Position numbers and translations under genes: made by a program
Assembly (NCBI RefSeq): GCF_029760955.1
Contig: NZ_CP121683.1
Location: 1-64,000 of the forward strand
Direction of reading: 5' to 3'
Source of the DNA: Streptomyces cathayae
GTDB lineage: Bacteria; Actinomycetota; Actinomycetes; Streptomycetales; Streptomycetaceae
DNA: 64,000 bases
Part shown: positions 43,687-52,480 of the stretch, one piece after another
Layout: every line of letters starts with the position of its first letter
Position numbering within the stretch: the stretch's first letter is position 1
The notes under the pieces: model-generated
The model's database searches: none
What the model saw: only the letters and a program-made list of their open reading frames with translations
Told to the model about the DNA's origin: nothing

Positions 43687-44088
43687 CTACCAGCGCCACG
43701 ACTGCAGGTGGCGACGTAGCCTGGTCAGCGCCCCTGGCCTGTGCTCTTCGGAATTTCGGGCGAGCAGGCGACGGTCACGCTCCCTGTTCTGGGCGATTTC
43801 TGCCGCCGAGTAGCGCCGGCTCCATCGGACACGGCCGCCATGGATCCAGTAGTGCGACCGGCAAGGGAGCGCCCAGCTGCCAATCGAGGGGGTGAGAGAC
43901 ACGTTCTCACCGTCGTAGGTGATGGACCATTGAGCTGGGGAGAGTGGTGTGATGACCTCGTGGCCGCAACCGCAACAGCAGAGGTGACCGCAAGTGCGGT
44001 AGGGGATCGAGACGTACAGAACCCCTGCGTCCATCGTTGGAGGGAAGGTCTCGGTGAAGACCGGGCGCAGGGTGTCTTGTACGGTCAC
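43687..44088 (-). CDS. DUF6527 family protein
   Basis: 133 aa. It has the family's Cys/His pattern: TCGHLCCCGCGHEVITPLSP, then WSITYDGENVSLTPSIGSW, then CRSHYWIHGGRVRW. The spaced Cys/His residues probably bind metal. DUF6527 genes sit beside ThiF/E1-like and ubiquitin-like genes in bacterial ubiquitin-like conjugation operons, as here. Its start overlaps the ThiF stop by 4 nt. Its exact role is not known; a peptidase or E2-like function has been proposed for some neighbours but not shown here. Confidence 0.8.
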   Translation of the reverse strand: MTVQDTLRPVFTETFPPTMDAGVLYVSIPYRTCGHLCCCGCGHEVITPLSPAQWSITYDGENVSLTPSIGSWALPCRSHYWIHGGRVRWSRRYSAAEIAQNRERDRRLLARNSEEHRPGALTRLRRHLQSWRW

Positions 44089-45254
44089 GGCAGGTCCTCG
44101 TTGGCGATCTCGTTAGTGATCAATGAGTACGTGGTGTGGCTCTCGTCGGTGGCGTCGGCGTAGATACCGATGGAGCGTTTCCAGCGGATGACGGCCAGGA
44201 CGGCGTTGAGCGCGTTGAGATCCGCGGTCTGAATGTTGCGTGCGTAGGCGTCGCGTTCGGGCGCCGGCTGGGGGATGCGGCGGCGGGCTGCGTCTCGGCG
44301 GCCCGGGAGGCTGGTGGTGACGCGCAGGAGGCCGCTGAGGCGGCCATCGATCTCTTCGATGCCCATGCCGACATCGATGAACGGTACGTCGTGGGCTTCG
44401 AGCCAGTCGATGACCATCGGCTTGCTCGCCGCGTCGTCGGAGGCGAGGAACACGAACGTGGCGCCGGTGAGCAGGTCGAGATTGTCCTCATCGAGGTATT
44501 GCTCGCAGGCGGACACGCCTTGGTGCATGTTCGCGTAGACCGAGGCAAGGTAGGTCGCCTTGGGCGGGCGGTCACGCAGGGTGTCGAGGGTGGGGGCGCC
44601 GGGGGCCCGGAAGGCATTGTGGTTGTCAAAGGTGTCGCCGTCGATGAGGAGGATCGAGTCGACCTCAGTTTTGGCGACCTGGTCGAGGATATAGCTTCCG
44701 CTGCCTCCGAGGCCGACGATCACGATGCGGTGGCCTTGAAATCGGCGGTTGACGGCCGCGATACCGGCGCGGGAGGTGGCGGTGTCGCGGTAGGCGAAGG
44801 GGCTGTCGTCCTCGATCTCCTGCCATGCGGCGCCGGGGGTGGGGGTGGCCGTGGAATCGAGTGCGTGTGCCTGGTCGGCGATGATCCTCGCGTACGCGGT
44901 GATCTTCGTGTACTCGTCGGGGTAGCCGTCGGGGCTGGGTTTGCTGGAGAGCATGAAGTTCGCCTGTATACCCTCGGCGATCACCCGGATCTCCGGATTG
45001 ACGAGGGCCAGGGGGCGGCCGTGCTCGTCGCAGGGGGCGGAACCGCTGAACCAGATGCGGTGGTCGGTTCCGGAGACCAGGCGGTCCCCGCTGACGGTCA
45101 TGGGGTAGGCGAGGAAGCCGTGTTCGACGGTGCGGTTCTCGGTGACGTACGGGATGTGCCGGACGATGATGTGGCCTGCGTGGACGACGACGTCGTAGCC
45201 GTCGTCGAGGAGGCGGGCCAGGTCGGGGTCACGAGCGAGAAGTGCGGTAGGCAT
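44085..45254 (-). CDS. E1-like ThiF adenylyltransferase (DUF6791 N-terminus)
   Basis: 389 aa. N-terminal ~150 residues match the DUF6791-type domain with the E2-like layout seen in these proteins (VNPEIRVIAEG, YARIIADQAHAL). A Rossmann ThiF/E1 domain begins at ~172 with IVIVGLGGSGSYILDQVAK (GxGGxG at 181-186) and ILLIDGDTFDNHNAFR. E1-like enzymes adenylate the C-terminus of ubiquitin-like proteins. It overlaps the upstream ubiquitin-like gene by 26 nt and the downstream DUF6527 gene by 4 nt. The intact frame suggests it is still selected even though its substrate gene looks frameshifted. Confidence 0.8.
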   Translation of the reverse strand: MPTALLARDPDLARLLDDGYDVVVHAGHIIVRHIPYVTENRTVEHGFLAYPMTVSGDRLVSGTDHRIWFSGSAPCDEHGRPLALVNPEIRVIAEGIQANFMLSSKPSPDGYPDEYTKITAYARIIADQAHALDSTATPTPGAAWQEIEDDSPFAYRDTATSRAGIAAVNRRFQGHRIVIVGLGGSGSYILDQVAKTEVDSILLIDGDTFDNHNAFRAPGAPTLDTLRDRPPKATYLASVYANMHQGVSACEQYLDEDNLDLLTGATFVFLASDDAASKPMVIDWLEAHDVPFIDVGMGIEEIDGRLSGLLRVTTSLPGRRDAARRRIPQPAPERDAYARNIQTADLNALNAVLAVIRWKRSIGIYADATDESHTTYSLITNEIANEDLP

Positions 45255-45488
45255 CGAAGACCATCCCCTTCTTCACTCTGACGCTGTGGCCAGCGGTGAG
45301 GCTGCCCGTTCCGTGGCCGTCGTGGCCGCGGCTGTAGCGGACGGTGTAGGTGTCCTGGTCGTTCGGCGGCTGGCCGGGGTAGGCCAGGTCGACGACCTGC
45401 TCGAAGGTGATCTCCTTCGCCTCCCAGGTGTGCGCGGGCGTTGACGGTGATCGTGACGGGTGCGGGCCCGTGGCTGTCCTGGGACATA
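45229..45488 (-). pseudogene. Ubiquitin-like modifier (multiubiquitin domain), frameshifted
   Basis: From ATG 45488 the frame starts MSQDSHGPAPVTITVNAR and is then one nucleotide out. In the other frame the domain continues HTWEAKEITFEQVVDLAYPG, YTVRYSRGHDGHGTGSLTAG and VRVKKGMVFDAYRTSRS, the multiubiquitin beta-grasp signature (hTW, IsFeqvV.LAy, tVxY.rG, V.vk.GMvF). A single extra or missing base near 45437-45443 breaks it. It is a single ~85-residue domain. Either a real mutation, a sequencing error in a C/G-rich run, or recoding. The C-terminus ends in Ser, not di-Gly. Confidence 0.75.
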
Positions 45489-45600
45489 GGTCCTCCTAGG
45501 TGAGGGGGGCGTGTGTCCGCCCGGAGGTGCCCCGGGCGGGGCGGCGTCCGGCGGGCCACCGCAGGGGCGGCGCGCCGGACAGCCGTGTTGTTGTGGCGGG
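45489..45600. other. Short intergenic region
   Basis: 112 bases with AGGTCCTCCTAGGT (about 45488-45501), whose complement gives an AGGAGG-type ribosome binding site for the modifier gene. Otherwise only a weak GC-rich inverted repeat. Confidence 0.5.
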
Positions 45601-45885
45601 TCAGCGCCGGGGAAGGGCGAGGAGGTTGTTGGTCCACACGCCGTCGGCGCGGGTCCTCAGGTACTTCTCGCCTCGGGCGGGCGTCACCACGGCGACTTCC
45701 GTGCGGTGCCCGGCTCGGTCGCTGGTGTAGGCCTTGCCGGCCTGGTTCTCAATCCAGTCGACGATCTGCGCCCGCGTGTTGTCGCCGGTCTTGCCGGACG
45801 CCTGCTCGGTCCACCACAGGTGGGTGATGTGTTCGTGCGTGGTGCCGCCGGTCGACAGGCGCACCGCGGTGATCTGAATAGCCAT
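45601..45885 (-). CDS. DUF3892 family protein
   Basis: 94 aa. Family pattern: ITAVRLSTGGTTHEHITHLWW, IVDWIENQAGKAY, and KYLRTRADGVWTNNLLALP near the C-terminus. DUF3892 proteins are small, function unknown, and are often found next to ubiquitin-like/ThiF operons and in accessory regions. It lies 112 nt upstream of the modifier gene on the same strand. Confidence 0.8.
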   Translation of the reverse strand: MAIQITAVRLSTGGTTHEHITHLWWTEQASGKTGDNTRAQIVDWIENQAGKAYTSDRAGHRTEVAVVTPARGEKYLRTRADGVWTNNLLALPRR

Positions 45886-46032
45886 CGTTCTGTTCCTGCC
45901 GGCGAGGTTCCGACGGCGCCCGCGGCCGGCGCCCGGGTTCCGTGATCACCCCTGGGTGGGGTGCTTCGCCTGGGACGGACGACGTAACTCGCGGGTAGGG
46001 GTGAACGCGGTGCAGATGGGGGTGGCGAGGCG

Positions 46033-47058
46033 TCAGTCGCAGTCGAGACAGCGGTCGCTGCCCGCAGAGAACATCGAGGGCGGGTGCAGGGTGAAGCAGC
46101 TTGGGCAGAGGCGTTCGGGGACGCGGGGCGGGCAGGCGCAGCGGCCGCAGTCGGGGCACGGGGGGATGCGGCAGCGTCGGCAGGCGGGGGCGAAGGAGCG
46201 GTGCTCTTCGCCGCAGTTCGCGCAGATATAGTCGCGTGACTGGGGGCCGGTGTCGGGGGTGGGCGGGGTGAAGGCGCGCCAGGGGGCGGAGTCTGTGACG
46301 AGGACAGCGACGAGGTAGCCGTCCATGGGCGCGGTGTCGGTGTGCAGTTCCCGTCCGAAGATGCCGTCGCGGTAGCGGACCTGGGTCAGCCCTCGTGCGT
46401 GGCCGGAGCCGGTCAGCGCGCGGTCGATGACGGCTATGTCGCCTTGGAAGCTGCCGCGCCGCAGGGGTCGCTCGCCGTGGGAGGCGGCGAAGGCGAGGTT
46501 TCCTGTGGTGTCGAGGAGGAGGATGTGTCCGGGCGCGGGAAGATGCTGGGCGGCTCGTACGCAGACCGCCATGCGGGAGGCGTTGCTCGCCTGCCACAGC
46601 TGGGTGATCGCCGAGGCGGTGGGTCCTTTGGTGTCCAGGTGCTGGTGGACGAGGGGTGCGGGGAGCAGGATCTCGGCGGCGAACGCGTCGCAGGCCGCGT
46701 CCTCCAGGAGGAGGCCGCCGTCGGGTTCCCTGCTGAAGGGCTCCATGAGGGCGAAGCTGTTCTTCTGCAGGTGGTGGCCCAATTCGTGCAGGGCGGTAAA
46801 GTCCCGCCGTGCACGGCTGGCGGACGTGGCGACGGACAGGTGCGGTGGCGGGCCGAAGTCGTACGCCCCGGCGACGCTGCACCCTTGTTCCGTCAGATTC
46901 TCGTCGACCTCCAGGACGGTCAGCTCGGGCCAGGTTCTCAGCTCCGCGAGGGCGCCTTGTGCCAGACGCTCGGCCGCGCCGGGACGGGCCGCTTCGAGTT
47001 CCTGGATCATGGCGGCGGCCTGGGTGCGGGCGGCGCCGGCGAGCACGTAGTTGACCAT
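46033..47058 (-). CDS. ImmA/IrrE-family peptidase with C-terminal zinc ribbons
   Basis: 341 aa. The zinc-peptidase motif HELGHH is at 91-96, with the Glu-rich third-ligand region LLLEDAACDAFAAEILLP at ~115-132. The last ~70 residues carry several CxxC ribbons (CANCGEEH, CRRCRIPPCPDCGRCAC, CPSC, CLDCD). The upstream gene encodes its likely HTH substrate, with a 10-nt gap. It precedes the DUF3892/modifier/E1 genes, so the pair may control that operon. Confidence 0.8.
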   Translation of the reverse strand: MVNYVLAGAARTQAAAMIQELEAARPGAAERLAQGALAELRTWPELTVLEVDENLTEQGCSVAGAYDFGPPPHLSVATSASRARRDFTALHELGHHLQKNSFALMEPFSREPDGGLLLEDAACDAFAAEILLPAPLVHQHLDTKGPTASAITQLWQASNASRMAVCVRAAQHLPAPGHILLLDTTGNLAFAASHGERPLRRGSFQGDIAVIDRALTGSGHARGLTQVRYRDGIFGRELHTDTAPMDGYLVAVLVTDSAPWRAFTPPTPDTGPQSRDYICANCGEEHRSFAPACRRCRIPPCPDCGRCACPPRVPERLCPSCFTLHPPSMFSAGSDRCLDCD

Positions 47059-47068
47059 GCGGTTTCCC

Positions 47069-47977
47069 CTATTCGCCCAGGCGCAGTTCGAAGTAGCGGT
47101 CCGTGCGTGCCTTCCAGCTCGGCTGTGTGCGGTCGTCGTCGCGTGCCGCGAGCGTGTAGATGCCGTAGGCGGCGCGCAGCCGGGCGTCGCGTTCGGTCTC
47201 GTCGTGCTGAGCGGCGAGCGCCTTCACCTGCTTGCGGCGCAGGGGGCGGTTCAGCTCGTGCACGACGGCGGGCGGCAAGGCGGGGTTGGCCGCGAGCAGC
47301 TGGCTGGCCGGCTGGTCGAGACGCTCGGCGAGTGTGGCGGCCTGGTCGGCGGTCAAGGCCAGTTGCCCCCTCCAGACGGCGAGCGCCTGGGGCGGCGGCA
47401 GTTTCAGTTCGGTCGCGAGCTGCGGGACGGTGATGCCGTGGTCACGAAACAGCTGGTTGAGGCCGCCCGATCCGTGGGGGGCCCACTGGGCCGAGGCAAG
47501 GAACGCAAGCTGGCCTGCCAGGACTCCGCGGTACTCGATGGTCGGCGCGGACAGGGCTGTGCCGCTCCCCCACTGCGTGCCGGGCACGGCGTCGGCGAGC
47601 GTGCGGGAGGTAAAGGCGGGAGGGCGGCTGGTCAGCTCACTGACCAGCCGGTCCAGCACACACCACGGAAGGGTGGCTTCCAGGCCCCACCACAGGGCCA
47701 GTGGCTGTTCTAGGGTGGTTGCCTGGGCGGACAGGAGCAGGGTGTCGGGGTCGGCGTACCGCTCGAAGGAGGCTGGCACGGCGCGCAGGGTGTCATCGTC
47801 GCCGACCGCTGTGATCAGCAGCAGCTGGATGGTGTCCTCCCATACAGCGCGCCAGATCTGGCCCGGCTGCGGGTCCTGGGGTGGTGCGGTGGCCACCTGG
47901 CGGACGGCATCGGGCACCTTCAGTCCCGCAGCGGTGGCCACCAGCCGTTGGTAGGCAGTGGTGTGGACAGAGCTCAT
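47069..47977 (-). CDS. HTH protein, partner of ImmA-type peptidase
   Basis: 302 aa from ATG 47977, with GGGGGAGAC ~5 nt upstream (an ATG at 48010 is less well placed). The central-to-C-terminal part has HTH-like helices (LNQLFRDHGITVPQLATELK, then LALTADQAATLAERLDQPASQ). The N-terminal ~90 residues include a beta-rich segment (QIWRAVWEDTIQLLLITAV). Probably a repressor cleaved by the peptidase encoded 10 nt downstream. Confidence 0.55.
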   Translation of the reverse strand: MSSVHTTAYQRLVATAAGLKVPDAVRQVATAPPQDPQPGQIWRAVWEDTIQLLLITAVGDDDTLRAVPASFERYADPDTLLLSAQATTLEQPLALWWGLEATLPWCVLDRLVSELTSRPPAFTSRTLADAVPGTQWGSGTALSAPTIEYRGVLAGQLAFLASAQWAPHGSGGLNQLFRDHGITVPQLATELKLPPPQALAVWRGQLALTADQAATLAERLDQPASQLLAANPALPPAVVHELNRPLRRKQVKALAAQHDETERDARLRAAYGIYTLAARDDDRTQPSWKARTDRYFELRLGE

Positions 47978-48057
47978 ACCGTCTCCCCCGTCTCCTCGGC
48001 TGTGGTCCATCAGCGCATTCTCTTCTCACTGGATCCAGACGACGTAACTGGGGCTGT

Positions 48058-49008
48058 TCACGAAGGAACGTCGCCGCAGCGCGCCAGCAGGGCGGTCATG
48101 ACCGCGTGGGGATCGCTGTCCGCGGACAGGGCGGTACGGAGCGTTGTTTTGAGGTTTGCCAGGACGGCAGCGGCATGGTTTTGCCGGATCTCCAGCAGCT
48201 GCGCCGCGTGATGGGCGTCCTCGTCGAGGGAGGGAAGCAGCAGGCGTTCGTTGGGTGACAGGCGCTGCCAGATGTCCTCGGCCACTCCGTCGACTCCTGT
48301 GGGGTCCGGTGCGGCGGTGGCCGCGTGCTGGTCGACGAGTTCGACGACGGTCCCTTCATCGGCGTACAGCGCGGTGAAGCGGGTCGGCGCCAGGAGCTCG
48401 AACCGGGCTTCGAGGACCTTGGCGAGGTCTTCCTCCCGCACCGCTCCCTGGGCGTACTGGAGCACGCACAGGAGGATGGTCTTGAGGGCGTGGACCGTCT
48501 GCTGGGGGGTGGGGCCGGAATGGTTCCAGCGGGTGATGCCGACACCTGTCACCCGTGCCGCCTGTGCGATGAGATCGTCGAGATCTCCCTGCCACACAGC
48601 TCCCTCGGCATGGTCGGACAGCGTCCAGCGCGGCGGTGAGCCCTTGCTCTTCCGGTAGGCCGTGTCCTCGTTCATCAAGCGGGCGATGCGGCGCCGGAGC
48701 TTGCCTCGCGGCGTCTTCTTCGCCTCATCGATGAGGAAGTTCTTGATCGACGTGAGGAACAGCCGCTCCAGGGAGGCCTCGTCGGCGGCCTGGGCGAAGC
48801 AGACGGTCACGAACCGTTGTCCCGCTCCTTCCTGGGACAACATCGCACGGATCACGTCGTAGGCCGCGTCATCGCTCCAGACCGTGTGCCCCTCGGGGGG
48901 CGGAAAGCCGGAGGCACGGCGCACCTGGTGGACCAGCCGTCGCAACAGGTCAAACGTGGCCGGCCCCAACTCGCCGGTCTGTAGCTCCTCGAAAGCCCCG
49001 CTCGCCAC
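48058..49008 (-). CDS. Putative sigma-factor-like or helical regulator
   Basis: 316 aa from GTG 49008. The segment QRFVTVCFAQAADEASLERL then FLTSIKNFLIDEAKKTPRGK is reminiscent of region 2 of sigma-70-like proteins, and the C-terminal part (SPNERLLLPSLDEDAHHAAQ, LEIRQNHAAAVLANLKTTLR) could be a region-4-like HTH. Not firmly recognised. It is the first gene of the seven-gene minus-strand run and is 80 nt upstream of the HTH gene, so a regulatory role for the ubiquitin-like operon is plausible. Confidence 0.45.
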   Translation of the reverse strand: MASGAFEELQTGELGPATFDLLRRLVHQVRRASGFPPPEGHTVWSDDAAYDVIRAMLSQEGAGQRFVTVCFAQAADEASLERLFLTSIKNFLIDEAKKTPRGKLRRRIARLMNEDTAYRKSKGSPPRWTLSDHAEGAVWQGDLDDLIAQAARVTGVGITRWNHSGPTPQQTVHALKTILLCVLQYAQGAVREEDLAKVLEARFELLAPTRFTALYADEGTVVELVDQHAATAAPDPTGVDGVAEDIWQRLSPNERLLLPSLDEDAHHAAQLLEIRQNHAAAVLANLKTTLRTALSADSDPHAVMTALLARCGDVPS

Positions 49009-49459
49009 GAGCCACCCCGATCCCCTGCTCCCCGCTCGGCGCCTGCAGCCGCCGACCTCCGAGTCTGCATACACCAACATCCACACCTCAGGCGCGCGAC
49101 GCGCCCGAGACCCGCTTGCTTCGCGGAACAGCGCAACCAACTGGGCGCCCTGCACTGCCACGTCCTGCCTGGAGCGGTTCGACTCGGCAGACCGGTGGCC
49201 GAAGCGACGGGTCGTCGAAGACGAGGTCAGGGCTGCCGGTCGTGATGGGTCTTGGATCGGGCCACATAGCGCCCTTCACTGCGGCCCGCGACGGCGTCCG
49301 GACCGGGGCCTGTCGGAACGAGCGGCAGTGGCCCGCCCGTCAACGGCAAAGGACACCTCACGGCCCGTTTCCCCGGCTTCTTGGGGTCTTTGCATGCGGG
49401 CGGGCCGGTTCCCACGGGCGCGCACGCGGTACAGGTCCCTTCCACCCGTGCGGCCTCTG
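49009..49459. other. Intergenic region, no gene supported
   Basis: 451 bases between the HNH gene stop and the start of the sigma-like gene. It must hold the promoter of the minus-strand regulatory run. No convincing coding sequence. Confidence 0.35.
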
Positions 49460-50374
49460 CTACCCGGGGAGTTGGCCCGTGATGAGGTCCGGATTCTGGA
49501 GCTCTTCGGGTGCGAGGGCAGGGGGCTGTGGCCCGGCGGCCTGCCGCCAGCCGCCGTTGACGTACCAGGAGTCGGCGACCAGTGTTCGGTAGAACGCGCT
49601 CTCCCAGCTGTTGGGATTGGTGTGCGTCCATGCCTCGGCTTGCGATGCAAGCAGGCGGCCGACTCCGTCGCCGGGCAGGGCGGCGAACATGAAGGAGAGC
49701 GTGGAGAGGTGGCTGCCGACCTGGAGGGCGTAGCGCTCGCTGAGGTTGAACAAGTCGAGGTGGGCTTGCAGTCGGGCGACGAACGCCGGGGCCCATGCAG
49801 AGGGCGCGTCGACGAAGAACTGCGCCGTCATCGGCTTGGTCGCGGTCTTCCAGACGAGACGTGCGGCAAGCCAGGCGGTGCGGGAGAATTCGTCGAAGTA
49901 GGGGTGCAGGGCCTGGGCTTCGGCGGCTGCCGGTGATGCGTCCGCCTTTCCGGTGTTGCAGTCGCGGCAGGCGGGCACGAGGTTGGCCGGGACCACCGCG
50001 AGCAGCGGGTAGTTGCTCTTGGGGAGCTGGTGGTCGAGGGTCTCGACCTTGCCGATGCCGCACAGGGGGCAGAGGTCTTCGGCCGCATTCTTGATGGCGT
50101 TGTAGATCTCGTAGCCAGGGGTGTCCTTCCTGGCCATGCGGTCGGTGTAGACCTTCCTGAGCTGCTTGCGGTCCGTGGCGTCGCCGGGGTGGTCTGCCAC
50201 GTCGGTGAGGTCGTGCAGGGTGTGGTTCTTCGCTGCCGCCTCGTACTGCTCGCCGGCCTTAACGACAGCTTCCTCAAAGGTCTTCAGGCGCGACTTGGCC
50301 GCGGGCCGGGCGATGCTGATGCATGTGGTGTATGTGGTGCGCACATCGAAGGCGGGCAGTTCCATGCGGCGCAT
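49460..50374 (-). CDS. HNH endonuclease, partner of truncated ATPase
   Basis: 304 aa. HNH core at ~101-145: CPLCGIGKVETLDHQLPKS (Cys pair and catalytic His), PANLVPACRDCNTGK. The rest is helical with FSRTAWLAARLVWK and repeated Trp motifs. It overlaps the stop of the ATPase gene (50374), so together they formed an ATPase/HNH pair similar to Septu. The HNH gene itself is intact, but its ATPase partner is broken. Alternative start ATG at 50365. Confidence 0.7.
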   Translation of the reverse strand: MRRMELPAFDVRTTYTTCISIARPAAKSRLKTFEEAVVKAGEQYEAAAKNHTLHDLTDVADHPGDATDRKQLRKVYTDRMARKDTPGYEIYNAIKNAAEDLCPLCGIGKVETLDHQLPKSNYPLLAVVPANLVPACRDCNTGKADASPAAAEAQALHPYFDEFSRTAWLAARLVWKTATKPMTAQFFVDAPSAWAPAFVARLQAHLDLFNLSERYALQVGSHLSTLSFMFAALPGDGVGRLLASQAEAWTHTNPNSWESAFYRTLVADSWYVNGGWRQAAGPQPPALAPEELQNPDLITGQLPG

Positions 50375-50883
50375 CAGTGGCTTCCCTCCGGTGCATCGGC
50401 CGCGCCGCCCCCTGTGCTGAGCAAGGCGCTCAGGACGAGCCGCGCCTCGCTGCCCAGCCGGTCCCCGAAGTGGGCGAGTACGTCGTCGTAGGTGTAGCCC
50501 TGCCTGGTCAGGCGGCGCAGTTCCTGCAGGAAGCCTGCTTCTCCAACCTCAAGGCCGAAGACCTCGTGGGTGAGCATGCCGACGTTCTCGCCGTAGGTCT
50601 GGATGCGGGGTCTGGCGGCCCCGAGATGCCGGCCGTGGCGGCGCAGGATCCACACGCAATGGGCTGGTATCTCCTGAAGGACGACAGGAGAGTGCGTGGC
50701 GACGATGGCGAGGCCGTTGCGCTGGGCCAGCAGGTCCGACAGGGCCCGCATGAACGCGGCGAGCAGTGGCGGGTGGAGGTGGGCCTCGGGTTCATCGATG
50801 ATCACCAGGGTGCGTTCGTCGACGTGCTCGATCAGCCGGGTCATGGTGAGCAGGACGATCTTATGCCCGGAGCTGAGGGGACC
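50374..50883 (-). pseudogene. ABC-type ATPase of HNH pair, N-terminus lost at IS3
   Basis: The surviving ~169 codons begin at the ABC signature (LSSGHK, directly at the IS3 end) and include Walker B LVIIDEPEAHLH, the switch His in ATHSPVVL and the C-terminal domain. Everything upstream, including Walker A, is gone. The sequence beyond the IS3 element is an unrelated IS6 fragment, so this is a deletion or rearrangement and not a simple insertion. Confidence 0.8.
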
Positions 50884-50947
50884 TGTCCCCGAGCGGTGGA
50901 CACCTCTGAGCCCGGCCCCGGCAGGGGCCGGGGAGGAGGGGCCTCTT

Positions 50948-51295
50948 ATGGTGATGAAGGTCTATTCGCCCGAGTTCAAGGCGGACGCTGTCGCGCTGTA
51001 CCTGTCGGATCCGAGCCACACCTTCGAGGGCATCGGCAAGGACCTGGGGATCAGCCGGGAGACGCTGCGCAACTGGGTACGGGCCGAGCGGGCCCGCCGC
51101 GGCAAGAGCGGCGCCATGATCAAGAGCACGAAGGACGTCCCGGTGAGCGAGGCCACGAAGGAAGAGCTGGAGGCCGAGATAGCGGCCCTGCGCGCGGAGA
51201 ACAAGGACCTGCGCAAGCAGAACGCGACACTGGCCACCGAACGGGACATTCTCCGCAAGGCGACGAAGTTTTTCGCCGCCGAGATGAATTGGTGA
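50948..51295 (+). CDS. IS3 transposase OrfA
   Basis: 115 aa. HTH: VYSPEFKADAVALYLSD, then FEGIGKDLGISRETLRNWVR. A leucine-zipper-like helix follows (LEAEIAALRAENKDLRKQNA) and the end ILRKATKFFAAE, as in IS3 OrfA. Its stop overlaps the GTG of OrfB by 3 nt (GGTGA). Confidence 0.88.
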   Translation: MVMKVYSPEFKADAVALYLSDPSHTFEGIGKDLGISRETLRNWVRAERARRGKSGAMIKSTKDVPVSEATKEELEAEIAALRAENKDLRKQNATLATERDILRKATKFFAAEMNW

Positions 51296-52179
51296 ACCGC
51301 TTCAAGTTCATTGAGGACCACCACCGCGCCTGGGGCGTGAAGCGGTTGTGTCACGTGCTGGAGGTGGCCCGCTCCAGCTTCTACAAATGGCGGGCCGGCC
51401 GGGAGGCCCGCGCCGCGCGTGAGCGGGCGGACGCCGCGCTCGCCGAGCGGATCCGGGCCGTGCACGCCGAGTGGGACGGCACCTACGGCCGGCCCCGGAT
51501 CACCGCCGAGCTGCGCGACGCCGGTGAGCGCGTGAACCACAAGCGCGTCGGACGGGTCATGCGCAAGTACGGCATCGCCGGGCTGCGGCTGCGCAGGCGC
51601 CAGGTCACCACCATGCCCGAGCCGTCCGCCACGCCCGTGCCGGACCTGCTTGGGCGCGACTTCACCGCAAGCATGCCGAACACCAAGTACGTCGGCGACA
51701 TCACCTACCTGCCGGTGGGCGACGGCGAGTTCCTGTATCTGGCGACCGTGATCGACTGCTTCTCGCGCCGTCTGGTGGGCTGGTCGATCGCCGATCACAT
51801 GCGCACCTCGCTGGTCGCCGACGCGCTCCAGGCAGCTGCCGCGACCCGCGGCAGCCTGGCCGGAGCCGTATTCCACAGCGATCACGGAGCGCAGTACACC
51901 TCTCGCCAATTCGCCGATATATGCGCCGAGTTGGGGGTGCGGCAGTCCATGGGCGCGGTCGGCACGAGCGCGGACAACGCGCTCGCCGAGAGCTTCAACG
52001 CGGCCCTCAAACGCGAGACGCTCCGCGGCGCCCGCCGCTTCGACGGGGCCCGCGCCTGCCGCCTGGCCGTCTTCCGCTGGACCACCCGCTACAACACCCG
52101 CCGACGACACTCGGCGAACGGACAGCAGGCACCGATCGCCTACGAGCAACAGTCGGCTACCCTGACACTCGCCGCATAA
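51292..52179 (+). CDS. IS3 transposase OrfB (rve integrase core)
   Basis: 295 aa. HTH_21-like N-terminus (YGRPRITAELRDAGERVNHK), then the DDE core: TKYVGDITYLPVGDGEF (Asp), FHSDHGAQYTSRQF (Asp), and DNALAESFNAALKRE (Glu). Intact, so the element is probably active. It may be made as an OrfAB fusion in addition. Confidence 0.9.
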   Translation: MNRFKFIEDHHRAWGVKRLCHVLEVARSSFYKWRAGREARAARERADAALAERIRAVHAEWDGTYGRPRITAELRDAGERVNHKRVGRVMRKYGIAGLRLRRRQVTTMPEPSATPVPDLLGRDFTASMPNTKYVGDITYLPVGDGEFLYLATVIDCFSRRLVGWSIADHMRTSLVADALQAAAATRGSLAGAVFHSDHGAQYTSRQFADICAELGVRQSMGAVGTSADNALAESFNAALKRETLRGARRFDGARACRLAVFRWTTRYNTRRRHSANGQQAPIAYEQQSATLTLAA

Positions 52180-52211
52180 CGACACGAACAGGTGTCCACC
52201 CCTCGGGGACA

Positions 52212-52480
52212 AGGCCCTTTGTCGCCGGGACGGGGACGCCGGCGACGCAGCGCGTTGGCGTAGGCCTGACCGAACTTCAGGCACCACCGCCGGACGGTTT
52301 CGTAGGAGACGACCACGCCGCGCCCGGGTATCAGCTCCCCGGCCTCCCGGTACGACAGCGGAAACCGGTGGTACAGCCACACGCAGCGGGAGATGATCTC
52401 GATGGGGTACCGGTGCCCCCGGTACGACGGCGGCACGGACGACACGAGCAGTCCCCTCCCCGATACGACCTCCACAAAGA
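52212..52480 (-). pseudogene. IS6-family transposase N-terminal fragment
   Basis: Encodes PPSYRGHRYPIEIISRCVWL, YHRFPLSYREAGELIPGRGV, VVSYETVRRWCLKFGQAYAN, the HTH region of IS6-type transposases. The DDE core is missing because the sequence is cut at the IS3 right end (52211). Confidence 0.8.

Larger units (their letters stand above)
50884..52211 (+). mobile_element. IS3-family insertion sequence
   Basis: 1328 bp with inverted repeats TGTCCCCGAGCGGTGGACACCT (50884-50905) and AGGTGTCCACCCCTCGGGGACA (52190-52211), 21 of 22 matching. It holds overlapping orfA and orfB. The 3-bp flanks differ (ACC left, AGG right), so no target duplication: recombination between two copies or an adjacent deletion is likely. 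Confidence 0.9.

Noticed and set aside
44136..45281. Plus-strand open frame of 381 codons
   Set aside because: Antisense to the ThiF gene; low-complexity translation.
50323..51291. N-terminal extension of IS3 OrfB frame
   Set aside because: OrfB family proteins start near 51292, where a GTG overlaps the OrfA stop. The upstream frame runs through the IS end and ATPase gene.
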